64,000 bases of DNA, taken from positions 4,836,001-4,900,000 of the forward strand of contig OZ252296.1 in NCBI GenBank assembly GCA_965250245.1. Reading direction: 5' to 3'. Below the pieces are notes generated by a model, which worked only from the letters and a program-made list of their open reading frames with translations, was not told the origin of the DNA and searched no databases. Of this stretch, positions 56,689 through 64,000 are shown one piece after another. Origin of the DNA: JABDIP01 sp965250245. Lineage in GTDB: Bacteria > Pseudomonadota > Alphaproteobacteria > DSM-16000 > Inquilinaceae. Numbering within the stretch: position 1 is the first letter of the stretch; every line of letters begins with the position of its first letter. The position numbers were made by a program, and so were the translations under genes.

Positions 56689-56800
56689 CACAAGATATGG
56701 GGACAGTATACTTAATTCAGGGCGGCGGATGCGGATATCGGGACCATCCGATATCCGCATCCGCCGCCCTGAATTAAGTATACTGTCCCCATATCTTGTG
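56689..56800. repeat. 112-bp perfect palindrome with 53-bp arms
   Basis: Arms 56689-56741 and 56748-56800 are perfectly complementary, separated by GACCAT. The outer part contains ATGGGGACAGTATACTTAAT, and the mirrored copy reads ATTAAGTATACTGTCCCCAT; these motifs are seen near REP-associated transposase genes in many proteobacteria (from memory). Inner arms contain GCGGCGGATGCGGATATCGG. It occupies the 309-nt gap between the DUF3592 and malE genes. It is probably a small mobile, non-autonomous element (MITE or paired REP). Confidence 0.9.
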
Positions 56801-56923
56801 CCCGCATCGCGATGGCAGTGGCGGAGCCTTGCAACCTGTGCAACAGTTTCGCCAACCGGGCGGGCGCGGATGCCGGCGCGTTGCACGAACACCAACACAG
56901 GCCTTTCAGGGAGGCTCTCCACC

Positions 56924-58105
56924 ATGAAGACACTCATCGGCCTGATCGCCGTTTCCGCGCTGCTCGCGACCGGCCCGGCGGCCGCCTTCGAGGACGGCGT
57001 GCTGCGCGTGTGGATCAACGGCGACAAGGGCTATGACGGCCTGCAGGAGGTCGGCAACCTGTTCGAGGAGGAGCTGGGCATCCCGGTGATCGTCGAGCAC
57101 CCGGACGACGCCACCAACAAGTTCCAGCAATCCGCCAGCGCCGGCGAGGGGCCGGACATCTTCTTCTGGCCGCATGACCGGCTGGGCGAATGGGCCGGCG
57201 CCGGCCTGCTGTCGCCGATCGAGCCCTCGCCGGAGGTCACCGCCGACGTCATCGACCTCGCCTGGGATGCCTTCACCTTCAACGGCCAGCTTTGGGGCTA
57301 TCCGATCTCGGTCGAGGCCATCAGCCTGATCTACAACAAGGATCTGGTACCCGAGCCGCCGGCCACCTTCGAGGAGGTGATCGCGCTCGATGCCGAGCTG
57401 CAGGAGAAGGGCGCCCGCGCCATCCTGTGGGACTACACGAACACCTACTTCACCTGGCCGATCCTCGCCGCCAATGGCGGTTTCGTCTTCGAGAAGACGG
57501 CCGACGGCTTCAACACCGACGTCACCGGCGTCAATTCCACCGGGGCAAAGACCGGCGGCGCCCTGATCCGCCAGATGATCGCCGACGGCGTGATGGCCGA
57601 GGCCGCCACCTATTCGGTCATGGAGGCCGGCGTCTCCAGCGGCGAGATCGCCATGATGATCAACGGTCCCTGGGCCTGGCAGAACCTGCGCGACAACGGC
57701 ATCAATTTCGGCGTGGCGCCGATCCCGGCCGTCGCCGGCCAGCCCTCGCGCCCCTTCGTCGGCGTGCTGGGCGGCATGATCAACGCCGCCAGCCCGAACA
57801 AGGATCTCGCCGTCGAGTTCCTGGAGAACTACGTGCTGACCCTGGACGGTCTGCGCGCCATCGACGCCGACGTGCCGCTCGGCGCCCCGGCCTCGGCCGC
57901 CTTCTTCGAGGAGTTGAAGGGCGACTCCAACATCGCCGGCACCCTGGCCAGCGCGGAGGCCGGCGAGCCGATGCCCAACATCCCGGAGATGGGCCGCTTC
58001 TGGTCCGCCATGGAGGTGGCGCTGGAGAACCTGACCTCCGGCCGGCAGTCGCCGGAGGACGCCCTGGACGCCGCCGCCGACCGCATCCTGCGAGGCGGCT
58101 CGTGA
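56924..58105 (+). CDS. malE: maltose/maltodextrin ABC transporter substrate-binding protein
   Basis: A 393-residue periplasmic protein. The signal peptide MKTLIGLIAVSALLATGPAAA precedes FEDGVLRVWINGDKGYDGLQEVG, which matches MalE. PDIFFWPHDRLGEWAGAGLLSPI, WGYPISVEAISLIYNKDLVPEPP, MMINGPWAWQNLRDNGINFGVAPIP and PFVGVLGGMINAASPNKDLAVEFLENYVLT are family landmarks. GAGG lies upstream of ATG 56924. It captures maltose or maltodextrins for MalFG. malF follows after a 250-nt gap that holds a repeat; no malK is nearby. Confidence 0.95.
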   Translation: MKTLIGLIAVSALLATGPAAAFEDGVLRVWINGDKGYDGLQEVGNLFEEELGIPVIVEHPDDATNKFQQSASAGEGPDIFFWPHDRLGEWAGAGLLSPIEPSPEVTADVIDLAWDAFTFNGQLWGYPISVEAISLIYNKDLVPEPPATFEEVIALDAELQEKGARAILWDYTNTYFTWPILAANGGFVFEKTADGFNTDVTGVNSTGAKTGGALIRQMIADGVMAEAATYSVMEAGVSSGEIAMMINGPWAWQNLRDNGINFGVAPIPAVAGQPSRPFVGVLGGMINAASPNKDLAVEFLENYVLTLDGLRAIDADVPLGAPASAAFFEELKGDSNIAGTLASAEAGEPMPNIPEMGRFWSAMEVALENLTSGRQSPEDALDAAADRILRGGS

Positions 58106-58187
58106 CCTGACCCGGGTTCCGGGCGATGCGGTTGGGGGCCGATCGGATGGAAGGCGGACCGCCTGAACGGCGGACGCTTTCTCTAGC

Positions 58188-58311
58188 CCCCTCACCCTCC
58201 CTCTCCCACGCCGGGGCGAGGGAAACAACGCCTGCACAGTGGCTAGAATTCACCCCTCTCCCCTTGTGGGAGAGGGAGGGACCCGCGGCGAAGCCGTGGG
58301 AGGGTGAGGGG
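58188..58311. repeat. REP-like palindrome in the malE-malF gap
   Basis: CCCCTCACCCTCC (58188-58200) and GGAGGGTGAGGGG (58299-58311) are perfect complementary ends, with inner CCTCTCCC/GGGAGAGG dyads. It is related to the element at 53286-53408 and fills most of the gap between two genes of one operon. Confidence 0.8.
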
Positions 58312-58355
58312 TCCCGAGACAAGCTTGCGCCGATGCAATCGGGGCGCCGCTCCCC

Positions 58356-59918
58356 ATGACCGATGCCGTCGCAGCGCCGATCGCGCGGCGGGCGGAGCGG
58401 GCGGGCATCGGGACCGCGCCGGCGACACTGATCCGTTGGGGCATCGCGGCGGCGGTGTGGATGGCCGCCGCCTACCTGACTTCGATCATGTACCGCGCGG
58501 GGCAGGTGGAGATCGGGCTGTTGACCCTGGTGGTCGCGACGGCCGGGGTCTACGTCTATTCCAGCGCCCGCGCCTATGTGTACCGCTACCTGTTCCCGGG
58601 GCTGGCCGGCATCACGGTCTTCATCCTGTTCCCGCTGCTGTTCACCACCTCGATCGCCTTCACCAACTACAGCGCCCGCAACCTGCTGAGCTTCGAGCGG
58701 GCCCAGGCCTATTTCCTCGACCAGACCTATCTCGCCGAGGCCGGCAGCTTTGCGCTGGCCCTCCACGGGCCGCCTGAGTCCCCGCGCCTGGTCCTGACCG
58801 ACCCGGATGACGGCACGCTCTATGCCAGCCCGCCCCTGGACCTCGCCGCCGGCGAGCAGTCCGTGCGCCTGGACCCCATCGCCGCACCCGAAGACGCGGG
58901 CGAGGCCCTCTCCCGCCGGGCCGTGGTGCAGAACCGCCAGGCCCTCGGCGCCCTGACCGCAATCCTGCCCACCGGCCGCACCCTGGTGATGAGCGGGTTG
59001 CGCGCCTTCGCCGCCCGCGCCGACCGCTACACGCTCAACGCCGACGGCACCCTGACCGACAACAAGGACGGCGGCTTGCTGACACCGAACCCGGACACCG
59101 GCTTCTTCGAGACCCGCGACGGCCAGCCGGTCTCCCCCGGCTACCGCGTCGGCGTGGGCTGGAAGAACTATGTCCGCACCTTCACCGACACCGGGGTCAG
59201 CGGCCCGTTCCTGCAGATCTTCGTGTGGAACGTCGCCTTCGCCTTCCTGTCGGTGCTGCTGTCCTTCCTGCTCGGCTTCGTGCTCGCCTGCCTGATGCAG
59301 TGGGAGAAGCTGCGCTTCCGCGGCGTCTACCGCCTGTTCCTGATCCTGCCCTACGCGGTGCCGGGCTTCATCTCGATCCTGGTGTTCCGCGGCCTGTTCA
59401 ACCAGGAATTCGGCGAGATCAACCTGCTGCTGGAGGCGCTGCTGGGCATCAAGCCCGCCTGGTTCACCGATGAATGGCTGGCCCGGACCATGCTGATCAT
59501 CGTCAATATCTGGCTCGGCTTTCCCTACATGATGATCCTGGCCATGGGCCTGCTGCAGGCGGTGCCGAAGGACCTCTACGAGGCCTCGGCCATGGACGGC
59601 GCCGGGCCGATCGCCAACACCTTCCGGATCACCCTGCCGATCATCATCACGCCGTTCTGGCCGCTGCTGATCGCGTCCTTCGCCTACAACTTCAACAATT
59701 TCGTCATCGTCCGCCTGCTGACCGACGGCCGCCCGGACATCATCGGCGCCTCCACCCCGGCCGGCAGCAACGACCTTCTGGCCAGCTACACCTACCGCAT
59801 CGCCTTCCTGGATTCCGGCCAGGATTTCGGCCTGGCGTCGGCCATCGCCACCCTGATCTTCCTCATGGTCGCCGCCATCGCCCTGGTGCAGCTGAGATTC
59901 GTACAGAGGGAAGGATAG
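58356..59918 (+). CDS. malF: maltose ABC transporter permease MalF
   Basis: A 520-residue permease with about eight membrane segments and the large periplasmic P2 loop of MalF (about residues 115-265, after the FPLLFTTSIAFTNYSARNLLSF segment). The ABC coupling loop reads YEASAMDGAGPIANTFRITLP (EAA motif). LRFRGVYRLFLILPYAVPGFI and PAGSNDLLASYTYRIAFLDSG are also typical. Length is close to E. coli MalF (514). It needs MalG and an ATPase, which is not in this window. Confidence 0.95.
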   Translation: MTDAVAAPIARRAERAGIGTAPATLIRWGIAAAVWMAAAYLTSIMYRAGQVEIGLLTLVVATAGVYVYSSARAYVYRYLFPGLAGITVFILFPLLFTTSIAFTNYSARNLLSFERAQAYFLDQTYLAEAGSFALALHGPPESPRLVLTDPDDGTLYASPPLDLAAGEQSVRLDPIAAPEDAGEALSRRAVVQNRQALGALTAILPTGRTLVMSGLRAFAARADRYTLNADGTLTDNKDGGLLTPNPDTGFFETRDGQPVSPGYRVGVGWKNYVRTFTDTGVSGPFLQIFVWNVAFAFLSVLLSFLLGFVLACLMQWEKLRFRGVYRLFLILPYAVPGFISILVFRGLFNQEFGEINLLLEALLGIKPAWFTDEWLARTMLIIVNIWLGFPYMMILAMGLLQAVPKDLYEASAMDGAGPIANTFRITLPIIITPFWPLLIASFAYNFNNFVIVRLLTDGRPDIIGASTPAGSNDLLASYTYRIAFLDSGQDFGLASAIATLIFLMVAAIALVQLRFVQREG

Positions 59919-59970
59919 GCGCCCGTATGCCGACACGCCCACCGATAACCCGCCCCGCGCCCTCCTTCCG

Positions 59971-60056
59971 CGTCGTGCCCGGGCATGACCCGGGCACCCA
60001 TCCAACCGCCGGCACCGGCCGTTCCATGGGTCACCGGGTCAAGCCCGGTGACGACG
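59971..60056. repeat. REP-like module 1 (malF-malG)
   Basis: CGTCGTGCCCGGGCATGACC and the inverted GGTCACCGGGTCAAGCCCGG...GACGACG flank an inner spacer. It is the 'CCCGGGTCAAGCCCGGG' type of intergenic repeat common in proteobacteria, with imperfect arms. Confidence 0.7.
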
Positions 60057-60092
60057 CGGAGAAGGTGAAGCCGGCGCCAGCGCCCACACATG

Positions 60093-60173
60093 CCGTCGTT
60101 CCCGCGAAAGCGGGAAACTCGAGCCGCCGGCACCCGGAATCTCTCGGGATTCCCGCTTCCGCGGGAATGACGG
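60093..60173. repeat. REP-like module 2 (malF-malG)
   Basis: CCGTCGTTCCCGCGAAAGCG at the left and CGCGGGAATGACGG at the right form the ends of an imperfect inverted repeat, with inner TTCCCGC/GCGGGAA dyads. It belongs to the same sequence family as module 3. Confidence 0.75.
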
Positions 60174-60234
60174 ACTAAGGGAGAGGAACAAACCCATGTC
60201 GCTGGCGCTCAGCCGTTTCTTCCCCAACCTCCTG

Positions 60235-60308
60235 TTGTCATTCCCGCGAAGGCGGGAATCCAGCGAGCGCAGTGCCGGACTGGATTCCCGCCTTCGCGGG
60301 AATGACAA
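60235..60308. repeat. REP-like module 3 (malF-malG)
   Basis: Perfect 29-bp arms: 60235-60263 (TTGTCATTCCCGCGAAGGCG...) and 60280-60308, with a 16-nt loop. Each arm also folds on itself through CCCGCGAAGGCGGG. No transposase gene is seen in the window. Confidence 0.85.
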
Positions 60309-60439
60309 CGGGGGTGGCGGCAGGAGCGGCATCGCGCCGTCGCCGTCGCGCCCCATCATATGGGAGAGCACCAAGACCCACGAAAGCACCCGCCCCTCGG
60401 GCGGTCATTCCCCCTGGGACGGTTGAGGAGCGCGCGCCC

Positions 60440-61330
60440 ATGGCCATGGTCGAATCGAAAGCGGCGCGCTACCGGGTCTGGGCCGCCCATGCGTTCCTGA
60501 TCGCCTTCATCGTGGTCACCATGTTCCCGCTGCTGATGATCGTCTCGATCTCCTTCCGCCAGGGCAATCTGGCGGTCGGCAGCTTGATCCCCGAGACCAT
60601 CACCCTGGAGCACTGGTCCCTGGCGCTCGGCATCCCGTATGAGCGCGCCGATGGCACCATCGTCCCGCCGCCCTTCCCGGTGCTGCTGTGGTTGTGGAAC
60701 TCGATCAAGGTGGCGGCGATGTCGGCGGCGCTGATCCTGGCGATGTCGACCACGGCGGCCTTCGCCTTCGCCCGCATGCGCTTCGCCGGCAAGGGGTTCA
60801 CGCTGTCCACCATCCTGGTGCTGCAGATGTTCCCGGCCGTCCTCACCCTGGTGGCGATCTTCGCCCTGTTCGACCAGATCGGCGAATACGTGCCCTGGCT
60901 CGACATCAACACCCATGGCGCGCTGGTGCTCAGCTATGCCGGCGGCATCGCGCTGCATATCTGGACCATCAAGGGCTATATGGAGCAGCTCTCCTCGGAG
61001 TTGGAGGAGGCGGCCCGGGTCGACGGCGCCACGTATTGGCAGGCCTTCCGCTTCATCTTCCTGCCGCTCAGCGTGCCGATCCTGGCCGTCGTTTTCGTGC
61101 TCGCCTTCATCGGCACGATCATCGAATACCCGGTCGCCTCGATCCTGCTGCAGACCGAGGAGACCCTGACCCTGGCCGTCGGCTCCCGCCTCTACCTCTA
61201 CGAACAGAACTACCTCTGGGGCGACTTCGCCGCCGCCGCGGTGCTGTCCGGCCTGCCGATCACCGTGGTCTTCCTGGTGGCCCAGCGCTGGCTGGTCTCC
61301 GGCCTGACGGCGGGGGCGGTGAAGGGATAG
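60440..61330 (+). CDS. malG: maltose ABC transporter permease MalG
   Basis: A 296-residue permease, exactly the length of E. coli MalG, with six membrane segments. LIAFIVVTMFPLLMIVSISF, LQMFPAVLTLVAIFALFDQIG, the coupling loop EEAARVDGATYWQAFRFIFLPLSVPIL and WGDFAAAAVLSGLPITVVFLVAQRWLVSGLTAGAVKG are present. The start ATG 60440 is placed after GAGGAG; the frame upstream passes through repeat DNA. It is the partner of MalF; the repeat-filled gap before it may reduce or uncouple its expression. Confidence 0.94.
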   Translation: MAMVESKAARYRVWAAHAFLIAFIVVTMFPLLMIVSISFRQGNLAVGSLIPETITLEHWSLALGIPYERADGTIVPPPFPVLLWLWNSIKVAAMSAALILAMSTTAAFAFARMRFAGKGFTLSTILVLQMFPAVLTLVAIFALFDQIGEYVPWLDINTHGALVLSYAGGIALHIWTIKGYMEQLSSELEEAARVDGATYWQAFRFIFLPLSVPILAVVFVLAFIGTIIEYPVASILLQTEETLTLAVGSRLYLYEQNYLWGDFAAAAVLSGLPITVVFLVAQRWLVSGLTAGAVKG

Positions 61331-61337
61331 CGCCGAC

Positions 61338-61811
61338 CTAGGCCGCCTGCGCGGCGGCGCGCTGGTTTGATCGGACCTTGTCGGCGAGCCCCTGCAGGTT
61401 TCCGTCGAGGACCTTGCCCATCATCATCTTCATCAGGGTCTGGCCCAGCACCCAGCCGAATGGACCGAACTTCACGCGATAGTCGAAGCCCCAGATCACC
61501 GTCGACCGCCCGTCGCCCAGCGGCCTCACGGCCAGGTCCGCCTGGGCTTCATGCAGCGGCATCGCCGACATCTCGGACAGGCGGACACGATAGCCGCGGT
61601 TGGCGTCCCACGCGGTCACCTCTTCCACCACGGACCCGCCATCGGCGAAGTGGCAGCGCCGTTTCGACCCCGGCCCGTCCTCGCCCTGGGTGAGGGCCTC
61701 CACCGATGTCACCTGCGGCGCGAATTCGTCGATATGCATGAAGCGGCCGAGAACCGCCCAGACGGCCTCAGGCGCGGCATCGATATCGAGGGTGCGTTCG
61801 AAGCGGATCAT
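61338..61811 (-). CDS. SRPBCC family protein (polyketide cyclase-like)
   Basis: A 157-residue START/Bet v1-like ligand-binding protein. IRFERTLDIDAAPEAVWAVLGRFMHIDEFAPQV is the typical opening, GSKRRCHFADGGSVVEEVTAWDANRGYRVRLSE the central sheet, and VLGQTLMKMMMGKVLDGNLQGLADKV the C-terminal helix. Ligand and function are unknown. A perfect 9-6-9 inverted repeat lies 43 nt upstream of its start and could be a TetR-family operator. Confidence 0.88.
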   Translation of the reverse strand: MIRFERTLDIDAAPEAVWAVLGRFMHIDEFAPQVTSVEALTQGEDGPGSKRRCHFADGGSVVEEVTAWDANRGYRVRLSEMSAMPLHEAQADLAVRPLGDGRSTVIWGFDYRVKFGPFGWVLGQTLMKMMMGKVLDGNLQGLADKVRSNQRAAAQAA

Positions 61812-62114
61812 CGTGCGTCTCCCTGCCCGGTTTCGGGTTCTTCTACAAGACGCCTACTGACACGGTACTGTCAGTAGCCACCGTTCGGCAGGTCACATTC
61901 GTGAAGCGAGGGCGGCTCGATCCCGACGCTATGGGTGCAAGTGGGGTGAGGCCGCCGCAAATTCGGCACGGCGGGCGATGTGGAACTTGCAGCGGCAGAC
62001 CGCTGAATGGCCGTAGGCGGCGCTCTGACGATCGGAGAAATGGGGCCTCAGCAGACTGTCACTGACGTCGTCATCACCGCAATTCGACCCGGTCCTCGCC
62101 GTCCCTCAGGCCGG
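61812..62114. other. 303-nt intergenic region
   Basis: It holds the 24-bp dyad near the SRPBCC start; beyond about 61880 I see no gene, terminator or recognisable repeat. Confidence 0.5.
61854..61877. promoter_or_regulatory. TetR-type operator candidate
   Basis: CTACTGACA (61854-61862), CGGTAC, TGTCAGTAG (61869-61877): a perfect 9-bp inverted repeat whose TACTGACA/TGTCAGTA core is like TetR-family operators. It sits 43-66 nt upstream of the SRPBCC gene on the minus strand. No TetR gene is in the window next to it. Confidence 0.5.
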
Positions 62115-62687
62115 CTACGCGAGGCCGCCGAAGTGGTACACGACCTTGCTCTGCATGGTCAGTTGCCCGGTCAAGGTCGACTCCTCGTTCGGCGTGAACG
62201 ACGCCTCGTTGCCGACCGCGATGGACAGCTTCAGCTTCCCGGACTTGACGACCGAGTAGGTGGACGTCGTGCGGTCATAGGTCACGACCACGCCGTTGCC
62301 CAGGATCGGCACCTCGGCATGCGTGCTGGCGGTGACGTTCTTCTCGATCCAGGCATTCGTCTCCTGGAATCCGGCCAGGCCGATGAAGAGCGTCGTGTTG
62401 GCGCCGGGCTTCAGGCTGCCGTAGAGATCCTTCTTCGTCTTGTCGGTCACGCCCGTCACGCTCGGAACAGTCGAGTTCTTGGATTTCTGCCGGTCGTCGG
62501 AGACCTGCTTGACGATCGCCTTCATGTCGATCTCGGACGGCAGCGGATCGCAGATCCGCAGATGCTTCTCCAGGAAGGTGTTCTTCTGGCTCACCTTCCC
62601 GGTCAGGCTGGGAGATGCGTCGCTGTCCTCTCGGTAGCGCGCGTCGATGACGCCCTTGTTCTCCATGCTACGCCACAGAACCGCCAT
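62115..62687 (-). CDS. hypothetical protein, unusual composition
   Basis: A 190-residue protein I do not recognise. It is rich in Lys, Thr, Ser and Asn (KAIVKQVSDDRQKSKNSTVPSV, TDKTKKDLYGSLKPGANTT) and poor in Arg and Ala compared with its neighbours. The C-terminal half looks like beta-strands (VPILGNGVVVTYDRTTSTYSV, GKLKLSIAVGNEASF). No signal peptide or membrane segment is visible. ATG 62687 has a GGGAGAA site, supporting a real gene. The composition suggests recent acquisition. It is flanked on both sides by long non-coding stretches. Confidence 0.65.
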   Translation of the reverse strand: MAVLWRSMENKGVIDARYREDSDASPSLTGKVSQKNTFLEKHLRICDPLPSEIDMKAIVKQVSDDRQKSKNSTVPSVTGVTDKTKKDLYGSLKPGANTTLFIGLAGFQETNAWIEKNVTASTHAEVPILGNGVVVTYDRTTSTYSVVKSGKLKLSIAVGNEASFTPNEESTLTGQLTMQSKVVYHFGGLA

Positions 62688-63307
62688 CGAAGTTCTCCCA
62701 TCGGTTGTGTTTGGATTGTTTGCGCCAGGCGTTGGCCGAAATCCGTTGCGGGGTCTGATCTCGCCTCTTGTCCCATGTTATCGGGCCTTGACGACCGACG
62801 GCAGAGTACGATCGCATGCGCGTGTGGGTCAACGGAGGTTGAACTTCTTCACGCACTCGGCGCGGCATCGACCGCCCAACCATCGATTGCGTCCTGACGC
62901 GCGGATCACGGCGACGGTTCACGGGTTCCGCCCGTGTCGCGGCCTTCAGCCGAGGCCGGGGGACTTGCCGAGAAACGGGGTCAGGGAAACCGTCACCGCA
63001 GATTGGTTGTAAAGGTTGGGTGTTCCCCGCCGGAATCCGATCGCACTCTCCCGGCAGCGTGCTAGGCTGTGCGCGTTCAGCCTCACCGAGTCCGAGCCTG
63101 ACTCTGGGGGCAGGTACGCCACGGCCACTCTCTGGTGCGTGGCGAGTTGATCGAAATCCATTTCAACAGGCAGTCGGCCTGGTCTGAAGAGGCGGCCCGC
63201 GATGCCTTTTCTGTCTGGTTTTGACGAGGGAGCGGACAGGACCCCGTATCGTTTTCCGCGTGCCCGCCACGGGACCTTCGAGCATGGCTGCCCTTTGGGG
63301 AAGAACC
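62688..63307. other. 620-nt region without a recognisable gene
   Basis: Several short open frames overlap here on both strands, but none has a plausible start site or composition. No repeat or RNA gene was recognised. It should contain the promoter of the secreted-protein gene at 63308. Confidence 0.5.
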
Positions 63308-64000
63308 ATGAAAACCCGAAAATCATTGCCAACGTTGATTGTGATGCTGCCAGTCGCAGCCCTGCTGGTTTCTCCGGGCGCCGGCGCCGACGATGATCCC
63401 GCCGGCGATCCGCTGCTCGAGCAGTTGACGCAGTTCAACGGCGGATGCCCGCCGAACCCGGTGGACGAACCGGGCGGGTGCATCGACGTGCAGTTCTCCA
63501 TTCACCGCGCGCCCCTCTGTTTCAATGGACCGAGTGCCGAGGTCGGCCTGGTGCTGTCCGATACCGTGAATATTGTCTATTACCTCAGCACGGTGCGGAA
63601 GTTCGCCGCTCCCGGTGATCCGTCGCCCATCGCCGGCGGCGCGTCGACCCTGATCCGGGACAGCGACGGGGTCTCGACAACCCTCACCACGACGGAACTG
63701 GCACCGAATGCGCCCTACACGATGTGGTGGGTCGGATTCAATCCGGACAACCCCTGCGTCGACGCGTGCAACTGCGACGCGGACACGCTGAATGCGGCGA
63801 CCGACAGCGTCATCTGGGCGACCGGCGCCGTCACCGACGCGCTCGGAACGGCCACCTTCGCCGCCAATCTGGAGTATGGCGAGACGCCGGACGGGGAGGA
63901 TCAAATCCCCTTCGCGCCGGACTTCGCCAACGGCATCGAGGACGGGGCGGAGATCCACCTCGTCATCCGCGCCCACGGCCCGGCGCTGACCGGCGGCGGC
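63308..64000 (+). CDS. secreted protein of unknown function, truncated by the window end
   Basis: An open frame from ATG 63308 to the last base (231 codons, no stop reached). GGGGAAG lies just upstream. The N-terminus MKTRKSLPTLIVMLPVAALL ending in SPGAGA is a clear signal peptide, so the product is exported. The mature part begins with DDDPAGDP and contains cysteine-bearing segments (GGCPPNPVDEPGGCIDV, NPCVDACNCDADTL) and blocks such as VGLVLSDTVNIVYYLS, APYTMWWVGFNPDN and EIHLVIRAHGPALTG. I recall similar conserved secreted unknowns in marine bacteria but cannot name a family. Paired cysteines suggest a disulfide-bonded extracellular beta protein. Confidence 0.75.
   Translation, partial: MKTRKSLPTLIVMLPVAALLVSPGAGADDDPAGDPLLEQLTQFNGGCPPNPVDEPGGCIDVQFSIHRAPLCFNGPSAEVGLVLSDTVNIVYYLSTVRKFAAPGDPSPIAGGASTLIRDSDGVSTTLTTTELAPNAPYTMWWVGFNPDNPCVDACNCDADTLNAATDSVIWATGAVTDALGTATFAANLEYGETPDGEDQIPFAPDFANGIEDGAEIHLVIRAHGPALTGGG

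Larger units (their letters stand above)
59919..60439. other. 521-nt malF-malG gap filled with repeats
   Basis: Three palindromic repeat modules (59971-60056, 60093-60173, 60235-60308) occupy about half of this gap inside what should be one operon. The short open frames here are reading through the repeats and are not gene-like. A GAGGAG site at 60424-60429 serves malG. Confidence 0.8.

Noticed and set aside
56168..56923. Long N-terminal extension of MalE through the palindrome
   Set aside because: The open frame passes through antisense DUF3592 and repeat DNA; the signal peptide and GAGG site fix the start at 56924.
53233..60308. Repeats at 53.2-60.3 kb considered as a CRISPR array
   Set aside because: The units are different palindromes at irregular distances with no regular direct-repeat/spacer pattern and no cas genes.
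62647..63012. 121-codon plus-strand ORF in the right-hand gap
   Set aside because: It overlaps the start of the minus-strand gene, has no ribosome-binding site, and its composition (many Arg, Pro and His) is like non-coding GC-rich DNA.
62946..63332. 128-codon minus-strand ORF
   Set aside because: It overlaps the signal-peptide gene start at 63308 and shows no family motif or plausible start site.

Overview
The window is GC-rich DNA with densely packed, often overlapping genes. It looks like the chromosome of a free-living alphaproteobacterium, probably Rhodospirillales in the broad sense. Reasons are the blocks aroA-cmk-rpsA-ihfB, pyrF-trpF / trpBA-accD-folC and trxA/addAB/tsaE, the FYDLN-acid protein (TIGR02300), the PhnF-controlled C-P lyase operon with a DUF1045 gene, and a TTAA-N7-TTAA CtrA-type box. 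This placement rests on gene content only; no database search was run.

Layout. 1-8.9 kb: the end of an ammonium transporter, a sulfatase-superfamily hydrolase, an orphan TAXI binding protein, a GST, a leucyl-aminopeptidase/MarR/NlpC-P60 group and a GhrA-like reductase. 8.9-13.0 kb: nhaA, an unknown gene behind a Fur-box-like site, a GT-A glycosyltransferase, a methyltransferase and a SleB-type cell-wall hydrolase. 13.4-20.7 kb: a C-P lyase locus, phnF then phnGHIJKLM, with a convergent 2H-phosphoesterase-like DUF1045 gene; phnN, phnP and phosphonate import genes are not here. 20.75 kb: tRNA-Ala(GGC). 21.6-26.4 kb: aroA-cmk-rpsA-ihfB, in which S1 carries a long acidic then lysine-rich tail. 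A secreted beta-helix-like protein with a poly-Asp insert (26.7-28.7 kb) lies between ihfB and lapA. 29.3-35.2 kb: three metabolic enzymes (ornithine cyclodeaminase family, AGE epimerase, FAD oxidoreductase) and a group of lipoproteins with an M48 peptidase. 35.5-44.4 kb: pyrF, trpF, a phospholipid-synthesis group on the minus strand, trpBA, accD and folC. 44.4-51.7 kb: trxA, addA, addB and tsaE on the minus strand.

51.8-53.2 kb holds the most striking locus. A divergent second EF-Tu-like gene is preceded by a near-consensus promoter, a 32-codon upstream ORF that should start at the 5' end of the mRNA, and a perfect 19-bp intrinsic terminator ending about 26 nt before the EF-Tu ribosome-binding site. 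The promoter has to be upstream of the terminator, so conditional readthrough (attenuation) is likely.

53.5-64 kb: a thioredoxin-reductase-like ferredoxin-NADP reductase, an acetylpolyamine amidohydrolase, a PAS_5 protein, malEFG without malK, an SRPBCC protein behind a TetR-type palindrome, and two unrecognised genes near the end. Several palindromic repeats lie in this last part, including a perfect 53-bp-arm palindrome before malE and three REP-like modules inside malF-malG.
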